From contig URBS01000004.1 of NCBI GenBank assembly GCA_900546085.1, positions 1 through 44,403 of the forward strand: a DNA stretch of 44,403 bases, read 5' to 3'. Positions 26,517 to 33,152 of this stretch are shown piece by piece. The notes beneath the pieces are model-generated. The model was not told the DNA's origin. It was given only the letters and a program-made list of their open reading frames with translations, and searched no databases. The position numbers and the translations under genes were made by a program. Every line of letters begins with the position of its first letter. The first letter of the stretch is position 1. The stretch is from an uncultured Collinsella sp. GTDB lineage: Bacteria > Actinomycetota > Coriobacteriia > Coriobacteriales > Coriobacteriaceae.

Positions 26517-27569
26517 ATGAATCCCAGGACTAAATCTCAGGACATTCGCGACTTGAGCCAAAACGATATTCGCGAGCTCGTGGCCGAACTTGGCCAGCCC
26601 GCCTTCCGCGCGAAGCAGCTCATCGAATGGGTCTTTGAGAAGAACGTTTGTTCGTTTGACGATATGACCAACCTTCCCAAGGCTTTCCGTGAGCAGCTTA
26701 AAGAGGCTTTTGCCTTTGATACGCCGACTGAACTCACAAAGCAGGTTTCCAAAGATGGCTCGCGCAAGTATCTGCTCGAGTACCACGATGGCATTTCCGT
26801 CGAGACTGTCGGCATGCCCCGTCGTAACAAGCTTTCCGTCTGCGTTTCCACCCAGGCTGGCTGCGGCATGGGCTGCGCCTTTTGCGCCACCGGCCTCAAC
26901 GGCCTCAAGCGCTCTCTGACCGCTCAAGAGATCGTCGACCAGGTGCTTCATGTATCCAACGACTTTGGCGAGCGTGCCACAAGCGTTGTCTTCATGGGCC
27001 AGGGCGAGCCGTTTGCCAACTACGACGAGGTTCTCAAGGCACTGCGTATCCTCAACGACCCCGATGGCATCGGTATCGGCGCTCGTCACCTCACCGTCTC
27101 TACCAGCGGCGTTATTCCCGGTATTCGCAAATTTGCCGATATCCCCGAGCAGTTCACTCTTGCCGTTTCCCTGCATTCCGCCATCCAGTCGACGCGCAAT
27201 AAGCTCATGCCCGGTGTTAAGAAGTACACGCTGCTTCGCCTTCACGAAGCGCTTCAGCTCTACACCGAGAAGACTGGCCGCCGCCCGACCTATGAGTATG
27301 CCATGATCGAAGGCGTCAACGATACGAATCCCGAGATGCAGGCGCTCTGCGACTTCTGCGAGGGAACGCTGTGCCACGTTAACCTGATTCAGCTTAACGA
27401 CATCGAGGGCAGCCCGCTCAAGCCGTCGCCGATTCATAAGGTTGAGGATCTTCAGCGTCGTCTTGAGTCCCGTGGCATCGAGACCACGATTCGTAACTCC
27501 CGTGGTAACGATATTGACGCCGCTTGTGGACAGCTGAAGCAGCGCTTCAAAGTTCAGAAGAACGCATAG
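26517..27569 (+). CDS. rlmN: 23S rRNA (A2503-C2)-methyltransferase / tRNA m2A37
   Basis: 350 residues, a radical-SAM enzyme that methylates 23S rRNA A2503 and some tRNAs at A37. The 4Fe-4S motif is CGMGCAFCATG; the conserved N-terminal domain begins at about residue 10; the substrate-bound Cys is in DIDAACGQL near the C-terminus. GAAAGG lies upstream of the ATG. It is the first rightward gene left of the parAB cluster and ends at the terminator at 27612-27646. Confidence 0.96.
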   Translation: MNPRTKSQDIRDLSQNDIRELVAELGQPAFRAKQLIEWVFEKNVCSFDDMTNLPKAFREQLKEAFAFDTPTELTKQVSKDGSRKYLLEYHDGISVETVGMPRRNKLSVCVSTQAGCGMGCAFCATGLNGLKRSLTAQEIVDQVLHVSNDFGERATSVVFMGQGEPFANYDEVLKALRILNDPDGIGIGARHLTVSTSGVIPGIRKFADIPEQFTLAVSLHSAIQSTRNKLMPGVKKYTLLRLHEALQLYTEKTGRRPTYEYAMIEGVNDTNPEMQALCDFCEGTLCHVNLIQLNDIEGSPLKPSPIHKVEDLQRRLESRGIETTIRNSRGNDIDAACGQLKQRFKVQKNA

Positions 27570-27587
27570 GGGAGTCGCACTCCAAAA

Positions 27588-27603
27588 CGTTTCATGTGAA
27601 ACA
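27588..27603. promoter_or_regulatory. parS-like site (2 mismatches)
   Basis: CGTTTCATGTGAAACA differs from the parS consensus TGTTTCACGTGAAACA at positions 1 and 8. It lies between the rlmN stop and its terminator. A ParB-binding site is inferred from similarity and from the perfect sites 2.2 kb away. Confidence 0.6.
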
Positions 27604-27611
27604 TCGAACGG

Positions 27612-27646
27612 CCCCGGTTGCAGGATATGCAACCGGGGTCGTTTCA
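27612..27646 (+). terminator. Terminator of rlmN
   Basis: A perfect 11-bp stem CCCCGGTTGCA/TGCAACCGGGG with loop GGATA is followed by TCGTTTCATTT. Confidence 0.75.
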
Positions 27647-27707
27647 TTTATTGACCTCAATTTTGGACCAGCTGCTACCTTTCCCATTATTTGCGGACAA
27701 AATAAGG

Positions 27708-27742
27708 GGCCCTTGTCTCATGAATCAGACAAGGGCCCTCAA
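27708..27742 (-). terminator. Terminator of the parAB operon
   Basis: The stem GGGCCCTTGTCT/AGACAAGGGCCC with an 8-base loop is followed on the minus strand by CTTATTTT. It lies just after the small gene downstream of parB, and an A-rich flank allows partial use from the other side. Confidence 0.75.
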
Positions 27743-27759
27743 AATTTGCAGGATAATTG

Positions 27760-27771
27760 TTAGGTACCTAA
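27760..27771. repeat. 12-bp palindrome TTAGGTACCTAA (copy 1)
   Basis: A perfect palindrome overlapping the stop codon of the small gene below. The identical 12-mer recurs at 31264-31275. Confidence 0.6.
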
Positions 27772-28022
27772 TAGCCTACATTTTCCCATTGGTTGCTAAC
27801 CCAACCTTGATTAATCTTAGGATTTTTCGTTACCTGAGCAGTGCGCATGGCAACATCTTCTGTCATAACATCCATTTTCTTCTTGGAAGTATCGACAATA
27901 TCCCACGCACCACGAAGCAAACGACCTCGAAGTTCATCGTCTGTCGCGATCTTATAGCCAGCAAAGGCACCAGCCGCAACAGTCGTCGCCAATGCAATCG
28001 CAGTAAAAATCTTATTCCTCAT
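27768..28022 (-). CDS. Small exported or membrane-attached protein after parB
   Basis: 84 residues from an ATG whose Shine-Dalgarno AAGGAGG lies inside the last codons of parB; the gene overlaps parB by 11 bases. One hydrophobic segment near the N-terminus (IFTAIALATTVAAGAFAGY) looks like a signal anchor. The rest is charged (DELRGRLLRGAWDIVDTSKK) and lacks cysteines. No known family is recognised. Tight coupling to parB makes co-expression with the segregation genes very likely. Confidence 0.75.
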   Translation of the reverse strand: MRNKIFTAIALATTVAAGAFAGYKIATDDELRGRLLRGAWDIVDTSKKKMDVMTEDVAMRTAQVTKNPKINQGWVSNQWENVGY

Positions 28023-28917
28023 CTTGGCCTCCTTGATCAAACTGAATCATTTCACCAAGAATACGAGAGAGCTCTTCCTCGTCTTTAAACTCAATCTCAA
28101 TCTTATTCTTTCCACGCGAGCTCTTCACACGAACGTTGGTATTAAATACCTGACGAAGTACACGCGCAGCCTTTTTAAAAGACTGAGGCGTTGCAGGCCG
28201 TGGCGTCTTAGGTGTCTCTCCGGCAGAAAACAATGGAGCAAGATTTTCTGTCGCTCTTACGGAAAGGCCCTCCGCAACAACCTTCTCTGCAAGTCGAATT
28301 CGAGCATCCTCATAGGGAACTGCAAGAATCGCACGTGCGTGACCAGCAGTAAGTTTACCCTCAAAAATCATCTGCTGAACCACTTCGGGGAGATCGAGAA
28401 GGCGCAGCGAGTTTGTAATTACAGAGCGTGACTTGCTTACGGCCTTCGACAATGCCTCCTGGGTCATACCGCTAGCATCGATGAGCTGGCGATAGCCCTT
28501 AGCCTCTTCGACGGGATTCAGATCAGAACGCTGAAGGTTTTCGATAAGAGCAAGAGCCAGCATCTCTTCATCATTAACATCTTTAATGATGACAGGCAGT
28601 TCCTCAAGACCAGCAAGCTTTGACGCCTGGTAACGACGCTCACCAGCGATAATCTCATAGCCGTTTCCATGCTTGCGAACCAAGAGCGGCTGCAAAACGC
28701 CATGTTCTTGGATTGACTCACTCAACTCGCGAAGTTCAGTTTCATTAAAGTGAATTCGCGGTTGATTAGGGTTGGGAACGATATCCTCAATAGGTAGTTT
28801 TGTTTCAGATGCGGCATTTGAAGCAGATGCAGCAGAACCACCGGTCTCATACTCGGCCTCTGAGACCAAAGCATTGAGTCCACGTCCCAATCCACCACGT
28901 TTCTTTGCACTAGGCAC
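28012..28917 (-). CDS. parB: Chromosome-partitioning protein ParB
   Basis: 301 residues. The N-terminal motif RGGLGRGLNALV resembles the ParA-interacting start of Spo0J. The ParB/Srx domain has NPNQPRIHF, then the GERRYQASKLAG box (the conserved CTP/DNA-clamp element). The helix-turn-helix is at about 150-175 (MTQEALSKAVSKSRSVITN is the parS-binding helix pair). A C-terminal dimer domain follows (KNKIEIEFKDEEELSRIL). It starts at a GTG overlapping the parA stop by eight bases. It loads at parS and spreads as a CTP-dependent clamp to organise the origin region and recruit SMC. Confidence 0.97.
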   Translation of the reverse strand: MPSAKKRGGLGRGLNALVSEAEYETGGSAASASNAASETKLPIEDIVPNPNQPRIHFNETELRELSESIQEHGVLQPLLVRKHGNGYEIIAGERRYQASKLAGLEELPVIIKDVNDEEMLALALIENLQRSDLNPVEEAKGYRQLIDASGMTQEALSKAVSKSRSVITNSLRLLDLPEVVQQMIFEGKLTAGHARAILAVPYEDARIRLAEKVVAEGLSVRATENLAPLFSAGETPKTPRPATPQSFKKAARVLRQVFNTNVRVKSSRGKNKIEIEFKDEEELSRILGEMIQFDQGGQDEE

Positions 28918-29710
28918 GCTTGATCACCTCTTTTGCAAGGTTCATATAAGCTTTTGCACCCTTGTTTTGAGGTGCATAGGTAATTACCGGTTCTCCAAAA
29001 GACGGAGCTTCAGAGATTTTAACCGTACGGGGAATCAGCGTCTTAAACGCCTTATCACCAAAGTACGATTGAACTTCCTCAACAACCTGATTCGACAAAG
29101 AAGTACGTGAGTCGTACATGGTCATAAGCACGCCATAGGTGTCTAAGCCCTTGTTCAGACGTGATTTGACCATCTTCATTGACTCAAGCAGCTTCGTAAC
29201 GCCCTCGAGTGCGTAGTACTCGCACTGGATCGGAATCAAAACGCTGTCTGCTGCGGTCAAGGCATTGATAGTAAGCAGGCCGAGCGAAGGAGGACAGTCA
29301 ATGAAAATAAAATCGAACTCGTCCTGAATCGGCTCTAGCAAATCTTTGAGGCGGGTTTCACGAGCAATTGCGCTTACGAGCTCAATTTCGGCACCCGCAA
29401 GTTGAATCGTAGCTGGAATTACGAATACCTTTTTGCAATTTGTATCAAGAACAAGCGATTCTGCCGGCACATCATTCAACAATGCATCATAGATGCAGTG
29501 ATCAAGGTCTTCTTTTTCAATTCCAAATCCACTGGTGCTGTTTCCCTGCGGATCAAAATCGACAATCAGTGTCTTACGACCCTGCTCACCCAGTGCTGCT
29601 GCAAGGTTTACAGCCGTCGTTGACTTACCGACGCCGCCTTTTTGATTGATGATTGCAATGATACGCGTGTCTTTTGCGCTCTTAGAACGCTTAACGTCGC
29701 GAAATCCCAC
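28910..29710 (-). CDS. parA: Chromosome-partitioning ATPase ParA
   Basis: 266 residues with the deviant Walker A motif NQKGGVGKSTTAVNLA, Walker B FIFIDCPPSLG, and DFDPQGNSTSGFG. GTG start with AGGAGGGACC upstream. It drives origin segregation with ParB and, in Soj-type systems, regulates DnaA. Codon use is AT-richer than in gyrAB (42% G+C in the line at 28921). Confidence 0.97.
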   Translation of the reverse strand: MGFRDVKRSKSAKDTRIIAIINQKGGVGKSTTAVNLAAALGEQGRKTLIVDFDPQGNSTSGFGIEKEDLDHCIYDALLNDVPAESLVLDTNCKKVFVIPATIQLAGAEIELVSAIARETRLKDLLEPIQDEFDFIFIDCPPSLGLLTINALTAADSVLIPIQCEYYALEGVTKLLESMKMVKSRLNKGLDTYGVLMTMYDSRTSLSNQVVEEVQSYFGDKAFKTLIPRTVKISEAPSFGEPVITYAPQNKGAKAYMNLAKEVIKRA

Positions 29711-29749
29711 GGTCCCTCCTGGTGTGTATTAAAGCTGTCAAACGGAGGA

Positions 29750-29765
29750 TGTTTCACGTGAAACA
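29750..29765. promoter_or_regulatory. parS site 1
   Basis: A perfect TGTTTCACGTGAAACA, 40 bases upstream of parA. First of three in a row with a period of exactly 39 bases. Confidence 0.95.
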
Positions 29766-29788
29766 TTCCGATTCGATATCAACCGCCA

Positions 29789-29804
29789 TGTTTCACGTGA
29801 AACA
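29789..29804. promoter_or_regulatory. parS site 2
   Basis: A perfect 16-bp parS palindrome, 39 bases from sites 1 and 3. Confidence 0.95.
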
Positions 29805-29827
29805 CTGCAAGTTGTTAGTATCCATTA

Positions 29828-29843
29828 TGTTTCACGTGAAACA
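29828..29843. promoter_or_regulatory. parS site 3
   Basis: A perfect 16-bp parS palindrome ending one base before the rsmG stop codon. Confidence 0.95.
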
Positions 29844-29844
29844 T

Positions 29845-30582
29845 CTAGGCAAGCGGATTCTTCTTTGCCATGCCATTTGCACGGGGCAATGAAACGGATG
29901 CTGGATGACTCTTCTTAAGAACAATGAACTCCCTGTGACCCAGGCCCTCAGGCAAATCGATTGCGTCATTCAGAAGCGAAGTGAAGCCGCAGATCTTAGC
30001 TGCTGACATGCCGGAAGCAAGCTCCTCATCCGAAGGATTGCCCTTGGTGATAACAAATAGCCCTCCATCCTTGAGAAACGGAGCCGCATACTCAACAAGA
30101 ATCGGTAGAGGGGCCAGTGCGCGGGCAGTTACGACAGAGAACTGCTTCTTATGGCTTCGAGCATATTCTTCAAGACGATCATGAACCGCATGAGCATGTT
30201 TCAATCCAAGAGCATCAACAAAAGAACTGACAGCATCAACCTTCTTGCCAACAGAGTCAATATAAGTAGCTTTACGATGCGTGGTTATGGTTAACGGAAT
30301 ACCAGGGAAGCCCGCACCTGTTCCCATATCGAGCAAAGCTCCCTCAGGAGCCTTATTGATATAAGGGAGCAAAACAAGAGAGTCGAGGATATGAAGTACC
30401 GCAGCATCTTCTATGTTAAGAATACGGGTGAGATTGGTTGTCTTATTTGTTTCCAGAACCAAATCCAAATGCTGAATACATTTCCTCAGCTCAGTATCAG
30501 TTACGCTCAAGGAATACTCTTTGCAATAGGAAGTTAGACGACTCAACATCTCGTCAGCCTGCTGATCGGTAAGTACTAACAA
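29845..30582 (-). CDS. rsmG: 16S rRNA (G527-N7)-methyltransferase
   Basis: About 245 residues. A SAM-dependent Rossmann methyltransferase that modifies G527 of 16S rRNA; loss gives low-level streptomycin resistance in several bacteria. The SAM-binding motif is LLDMGTGAGFPGIPL; the VTARALAPLPIL segment is characteristic. The best start is TTG at 30582, six bases after AAGGAG; the frame extends to 30630 without a site. It is first in a leftward unit with parA-parB and is separated from khpB by a strong terminator. Confidence 0.93.
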   Translation of the reverse strand: MLVLTDQQADEMLSRLTSYCKEYSLSVTDTELRKCIQHLDLVLETNKTTNLTRILNIEDAAVLHILDSLVLLPYINKAPEGALLDMGTGAGFPGIPLTITTHRKATYIDSVGKKVDAVSSFVDALGLKHAHAVHDRLEEYARSHKKQFSVVTARALAPLPILVEYAAPFLKDGGLFVITKGNPSDEELASGMSAAKICGFTSLLNDAIDLPEGLGHREFIVLKKSHPASVSLPRANGMAKKNPLA

Positions 30583-30628
30583 CGAAAGCTCCTTTCTGAC
30601 AAAAATCAGTGTATCGAGAACTTTTGAC

Positions 30629-30660
30629 AAAAAAAGGGGACGTGGAAACCACGTCCCCTT
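30629..30660 (-). terminator. Terminator of the rpmH-khpB operon
   Basis: On the minus strand, the perfect stem AAGGGGACGTGG/CCACGTCCCCTT with a 4-base loop runs into seven T. It lies about 20 bases after the khpB stop. Confidence 0.92.
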
Positions 30661-30678
30661 AGCATAAGCTCGAGTAGA

Positions 30679-31248
30679 TTATCGAGCAACAATCACCACA
30701 TGGCGATCGGGGTCAGAACCCTCAGAATGAGTATCGACGGCGTCATTGCCACGAAGTGCAATGTGAACCAGTCGGCGCTCGTAGGCATTCATGGGCGGAA
30801 GCGAAACACTCTTATGAGTGCGGATGGCACGCTCGGCAGCAGACTGAGCCATGGAGGCAACCTTGTCCTGACGGCGGCTCTTGTATCCCTCGACGTCCAC
30901 TACAACCGGATACCTAAAGCCGAGCTTGCGGCTCACCAGCAATGAGAACATAACCTGAAGGGCATCAAGGGTGCGACCATGACGGCCAATGAGAACAGCA
31001 AGGTCGGGAGCCGTTACATCCAAAATCAGCTCGCCCTCATCGCCCTCATACTCATCGATAGGAGAGTTGGCGGCATCGAAGTGCGAAAGGATGGAACGCA
31101 GGATGGAAATCGCAACATCGGCAATGGTGTCGAGCTCCTCATCGGTCAGCTCTTCACCAGCCTTGTAGCGCTGTGCAATCTCGGGATAATCGCCCGCGAC
31201 CTGCGGGGCAACCTCCTCAAGCATACCCTCGATGATCTCTTCAGACAT
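30679..31248 (-). CDS. khpB: RNA-binding protein KhpB (Jag)
   Basis: 189 residues; the ATG follows GGAG. A KH domain contains the GxxG loop in VLIGRHGRTLDALQ, and an R3H domain shows NAYERRLVHIAL. The N-terminal acidic helical region is short, without the separate Jag-N domain of longer homologues. It is an RNA chaperone that acts with KhpA in other Gram-positives and affects cell elongation and division. Its place after yidC is the usual one. Confidence 0.93.
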   Translation of the reverse strand: MSEEIIEGMLEEVAPQVAGDYPEIAQRYKAGEELTDEELDTIADVAISILRSILSHFDAANSPIDEYEGDEGELILDVTAPDLAVLIGRHGRTLDALQVMFSLLVSRKLGFRYPVVVDVEGYKSRRQDKVASMAQSAAERAIRTHKSVSLPPMNAYERRLVHIALRGNDAVDTHSEGSDPDRHVVIVAR

Positions 31249-31263
31249 AACGTACTCCAAAAG

Positions 31264-31275
31264 TTAGGTACCTAA
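31264..31275. repeat. 12-bp palindrome TTAGGTACCTAA (copy 2)
   Basis: A perfect copy of the palindrome at 27760-27771, here between the yidC stop and the khpB ribosome binding site. Confidence 0.6.
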
Positions 31276-31292
31276 ATAAGATTGATATCCCG

Positions 31293-32063
31293 CTACTTCT
31301 TCTTGTGCGGGCGCGGCTTCTTCTCGCGACGAGTGACCTCAACCTGCAGCGGCGCGTTCTTAAGACGCTCCTCCTCATCGGCCTTCGCCTTGTCGATGAC
31401 CTTCTGCGTCACAAAAATCTGCTGGATAACCTGCCAAGCAGACGAGACGTCGTAGTACAGCAGAACACCAACGGGAAGGCTCCAGCCCATCCAAAGCATC
31501 ATGACCGTCATGACAACGGCCATCATACGCATGCTCTGAGCCTGCTGGCCGGTCTGGTTGCGCGACATATAGAGTTGCGGAATCAGGGTCAGGACAGCGA
31601 ACAGGATCAGGCAGACCAGCGCAGGCAGCGCGACCATAAAGCCATCGGCAAAGGAGGCACTCGGCGTGGTGGTCAGGTCGGGCAGAATATTAAAGAACGA
31701 GAACGTGCCGTCGTTAAAGTAGTCCGGCAGGTTACGCAGCAGCGTAAATAGGGCGAACAGGACAGGCATCTGAATCAACAGCGGCAGACAACCAGCCATC
31801 GGGTTGAACTTGTTCTCGCTGTAGAACTTCTGCATTTCCTCGGCCTGACGCTGGGGATCGTCGGCATAGCGCTCCTGGATCTCGAGCATCTTGGGCTGCA
31901 GCACCTGCATGCGTGCCGTCGACTTAGTCGACTTGAGCATAAGCGGCGTCAGCAGCAGACGGATGATGACCACCAGGATGATGATGGACAGGCCCCAGTC
32001 GACCGCAAAGGTCTGGATGAGCTTGAGCAGCTCGAAAAGGATGTTAACGATCCAATCCCACAT
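31293..32063 (-). CDS. yidC: Membrane protein insertase YidC/OxaA
   Basis: 256 residues with five predicted membrane segments and the conserved core: LLTPLMLKSTKSTARMQVLQ after the first helix, NPMAGCLPLLIQMPVLFALF, and a basic C-terminus (TRREKKPRPHKKK). It lacks the large periplasmic domain, as in Gram-positives, and has no lipobox. It inserts membrane proteins alone or with SecYEG. GGAGG upstream of the ATG. Part of the rpmH-rnpA-yidD-yidC-khpB operon. Confidence 0.96.
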   Translation of the reverse strand: MWDWIVNILFELLKLIQTFAVDWGLSIIILVVIIRLLLTPLMLKSTKSTARMQVLQPKMLEIQERYADDPQRQAEEMQKFYSENKFNPMAGCLPLLIQMPVLFALFTLLRNLPDYFNDGTFSFFNILPDLTTTPSASFADGFMVALPALVCLILFAVLTLIPQLYMSRNQTGQQAQSMRMMAVVMTVMMLWMGWSLPVGVLLYYDVSSAWQVIQQIFVTQKVIDKAKADEEERLKNAPLQVEVTRREKKPRPHKKK

Positions 32064-32092
32064 GTAAGTTTTCCTCCGATAGCGAGTGCCCG

Positions 32093-32317
32093 CTAGGGCA
32101 CAGGGTCATAACCGCCGACGTGCAGGGGATTGCAGCGAGCGATGCGCCTCACGGCAAGCCAGCAGCCTCTCAAAACACCGTACTTCTCAATCGCCTGGAC
32201 GGCGTATTGCGAGCACGTTGGGTAATAAATGCAGGCGTCAGGCAATAAGGGCGAAATAACCTGTTGATATATGCGAATAGGAGCGATGGCAACACGTCGC
32301 AAAACGTGATTGCTCAT
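32093..32317 (-). CDS. yidD: Membrane insertion efficiency factor YidD
   Basis: 74 residues with the family core YQQVISPLLPDACIYYPTCS, QYAVQAIEKYG and NPLHVGGYDPVP. An amphipathic inner-leaflet protein that assists YidC. Its ATG overlaps the rnpA stop by four bases, with GGGGAGGAG upstream. Confidence 0.95.
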   Translation of the reverse strand: MSNHVLRRVAIAPIRIYQQVISPLLPDACIYYPTCSQYAVQAIEKYGVLRGCWLAVRRIARCNPLHVGGYDPVP

Positions 32318-32652
32318 CGCTCCTCCCCGGCAACGCCGGCGCGTTTCATAAGCGAACGCAATGCATTGTCCATCTCCTGAGGCGAAGAAACCCTCGTCTT
32401 GGGAGTTGCGAACAAGATGATGTCATAACCCGCAACGGGAAATCCACAGCTGCGGGCGGCCTCGCGCATCACACGCTTAGAACGGTTGCGCACGACAGCA
32501 CAACCGAGCCGTTTAGCACCAACGAAGGCGACCCTTCCGGAGTCGCCTTCGCCAACCGATTCACATATGGTCATTCGAATCAGAGGGTGATTGAAACGAC
32601 GCCCCTGACTGAACACATGCTCGAAATCTTGCCGAGACTTAATAGTCTTCAT
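32314..32652 (-). CDS. rnpA: Ribonuclease P protein component
   Basis: 112 residues; the basic RNR signature is CAVVRNRSKRVMREAA. It helps the RNA subunit cleave tRNA 5' leaders. No strong Shine-Dalgarno precedes the ATG, so coupling to rpmH (21 bases upstream) is likely. Confidence 0.95.
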   Translation of the reverse strand: MKTIKSRQDFEHVFSQGRRFNHPLIRMTICESVGEGDSGRVAFVGAKRLGCAVVRNRSKRVMREAARSCGFPVAGYDIILFATPKTRVSSPQEMDNALRSLMKRAGVAGEER

Positions 32653-32672
32653 GCGAGATGTGTGTATCGCTG

Positions 32673-32807
32673 CTAGACAGTGAGACGCTTGCGGCCCTTG
32701 GCGCGACGACGGACGAGCACGGCACGACCACCCTTAGTGGCCATACGGGCACGGAAGCCATGGGTCTTGGCACGCTTACGCTTATTAGGCTGATACGTAC
32801 GCTTCAT
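32673..32807 (-). CDS. rpmH: Ribosomal protein bL34
   Basis: 44 residues, MKRTYQPNKRKRAKTHGFR at the start, very basic. AGGAGG precedes the ATG. First gene of the leftward operon that starts at the origin. Confidence 0.97.
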   Translation of the reverse strand: MKRTYQPNKRKRAKTHGFRARMATKGGRAVLVRRRAKGRKRLTV

Positions 32808-32880
32808 CTTAAGTTCCTCCTGCTGCATTTCGAGTGTCCGCGGGGGCGCGGACGCAGATATAGACACGTGAGCTTGAAGA

Positions 32881-32910
32881 TTGTAGGGAAATCAATGTTC
32901 AAATGTCAAG
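32881..32910 (-). promoter_or_regulatory. Promoter of the rpmH operon
   Basis: On the minus strand TTGACA (32910-32905), an 18-base spacer, TACAAT (32886-32881). A near-consensus sigma-70 promoter with a leader of about 65 bases before rpmH. Confidence 0.8.
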
Positions 32911-33006
32911 AAATCAAAGGTAAAAGGTTGCGCAGTTCACACGGTTCCCCCATAAGCCGAGCTCGATTTAGCGGTGCATGGCAACTTTTCACGATATTTC
33001 ATTGAG

Positions 33007-33089
33007 TTTTCAACAGGTCATGTTGGCAATGTTGAGAACTTTTCGTCCGTTTTCCAAAGTTTTCAACAGGTTTTGAAAAGTTGTCGAAA
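33007..33089. promoter_or_regulatory. Candidate DnaA-box cluster, left
   Basis: TTTTCAACA at 33007 and 33060 (+), TTCTCAACA at 33030 (-), and TTGTCGAAA at 33081 (+). These differ from the textbook TTATCCACA, but they recur only in the origin region as far as I read. The DnaA here has an altered recognition signature, which fits a variant box. Confidence 0.55.
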
Positions 33090-33152
33090 GATGAGAAACA
33101 TTGCACGGTGAGCTACTATTTGTCCGAAACCTTTTGAAAGATTGCGAGCGGC

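Larger units (their letters stand above)
32808..33152. other. Candidate oriC, left part (rpmH to 33153)
   Basis: A gene-free 345-bp gap at the point where transcription diverges. It contains TTTTCAACA at 33007-33015 and 33060-33068, the inverted near-copy TGTTGAGAA at 33030-33038, and the 17-mer at 33073-33089 shared with the dnaA-dnaN gap. Its last 140 bases are AT-rich compared with the neighbouring genes. Confidence 0.75.
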
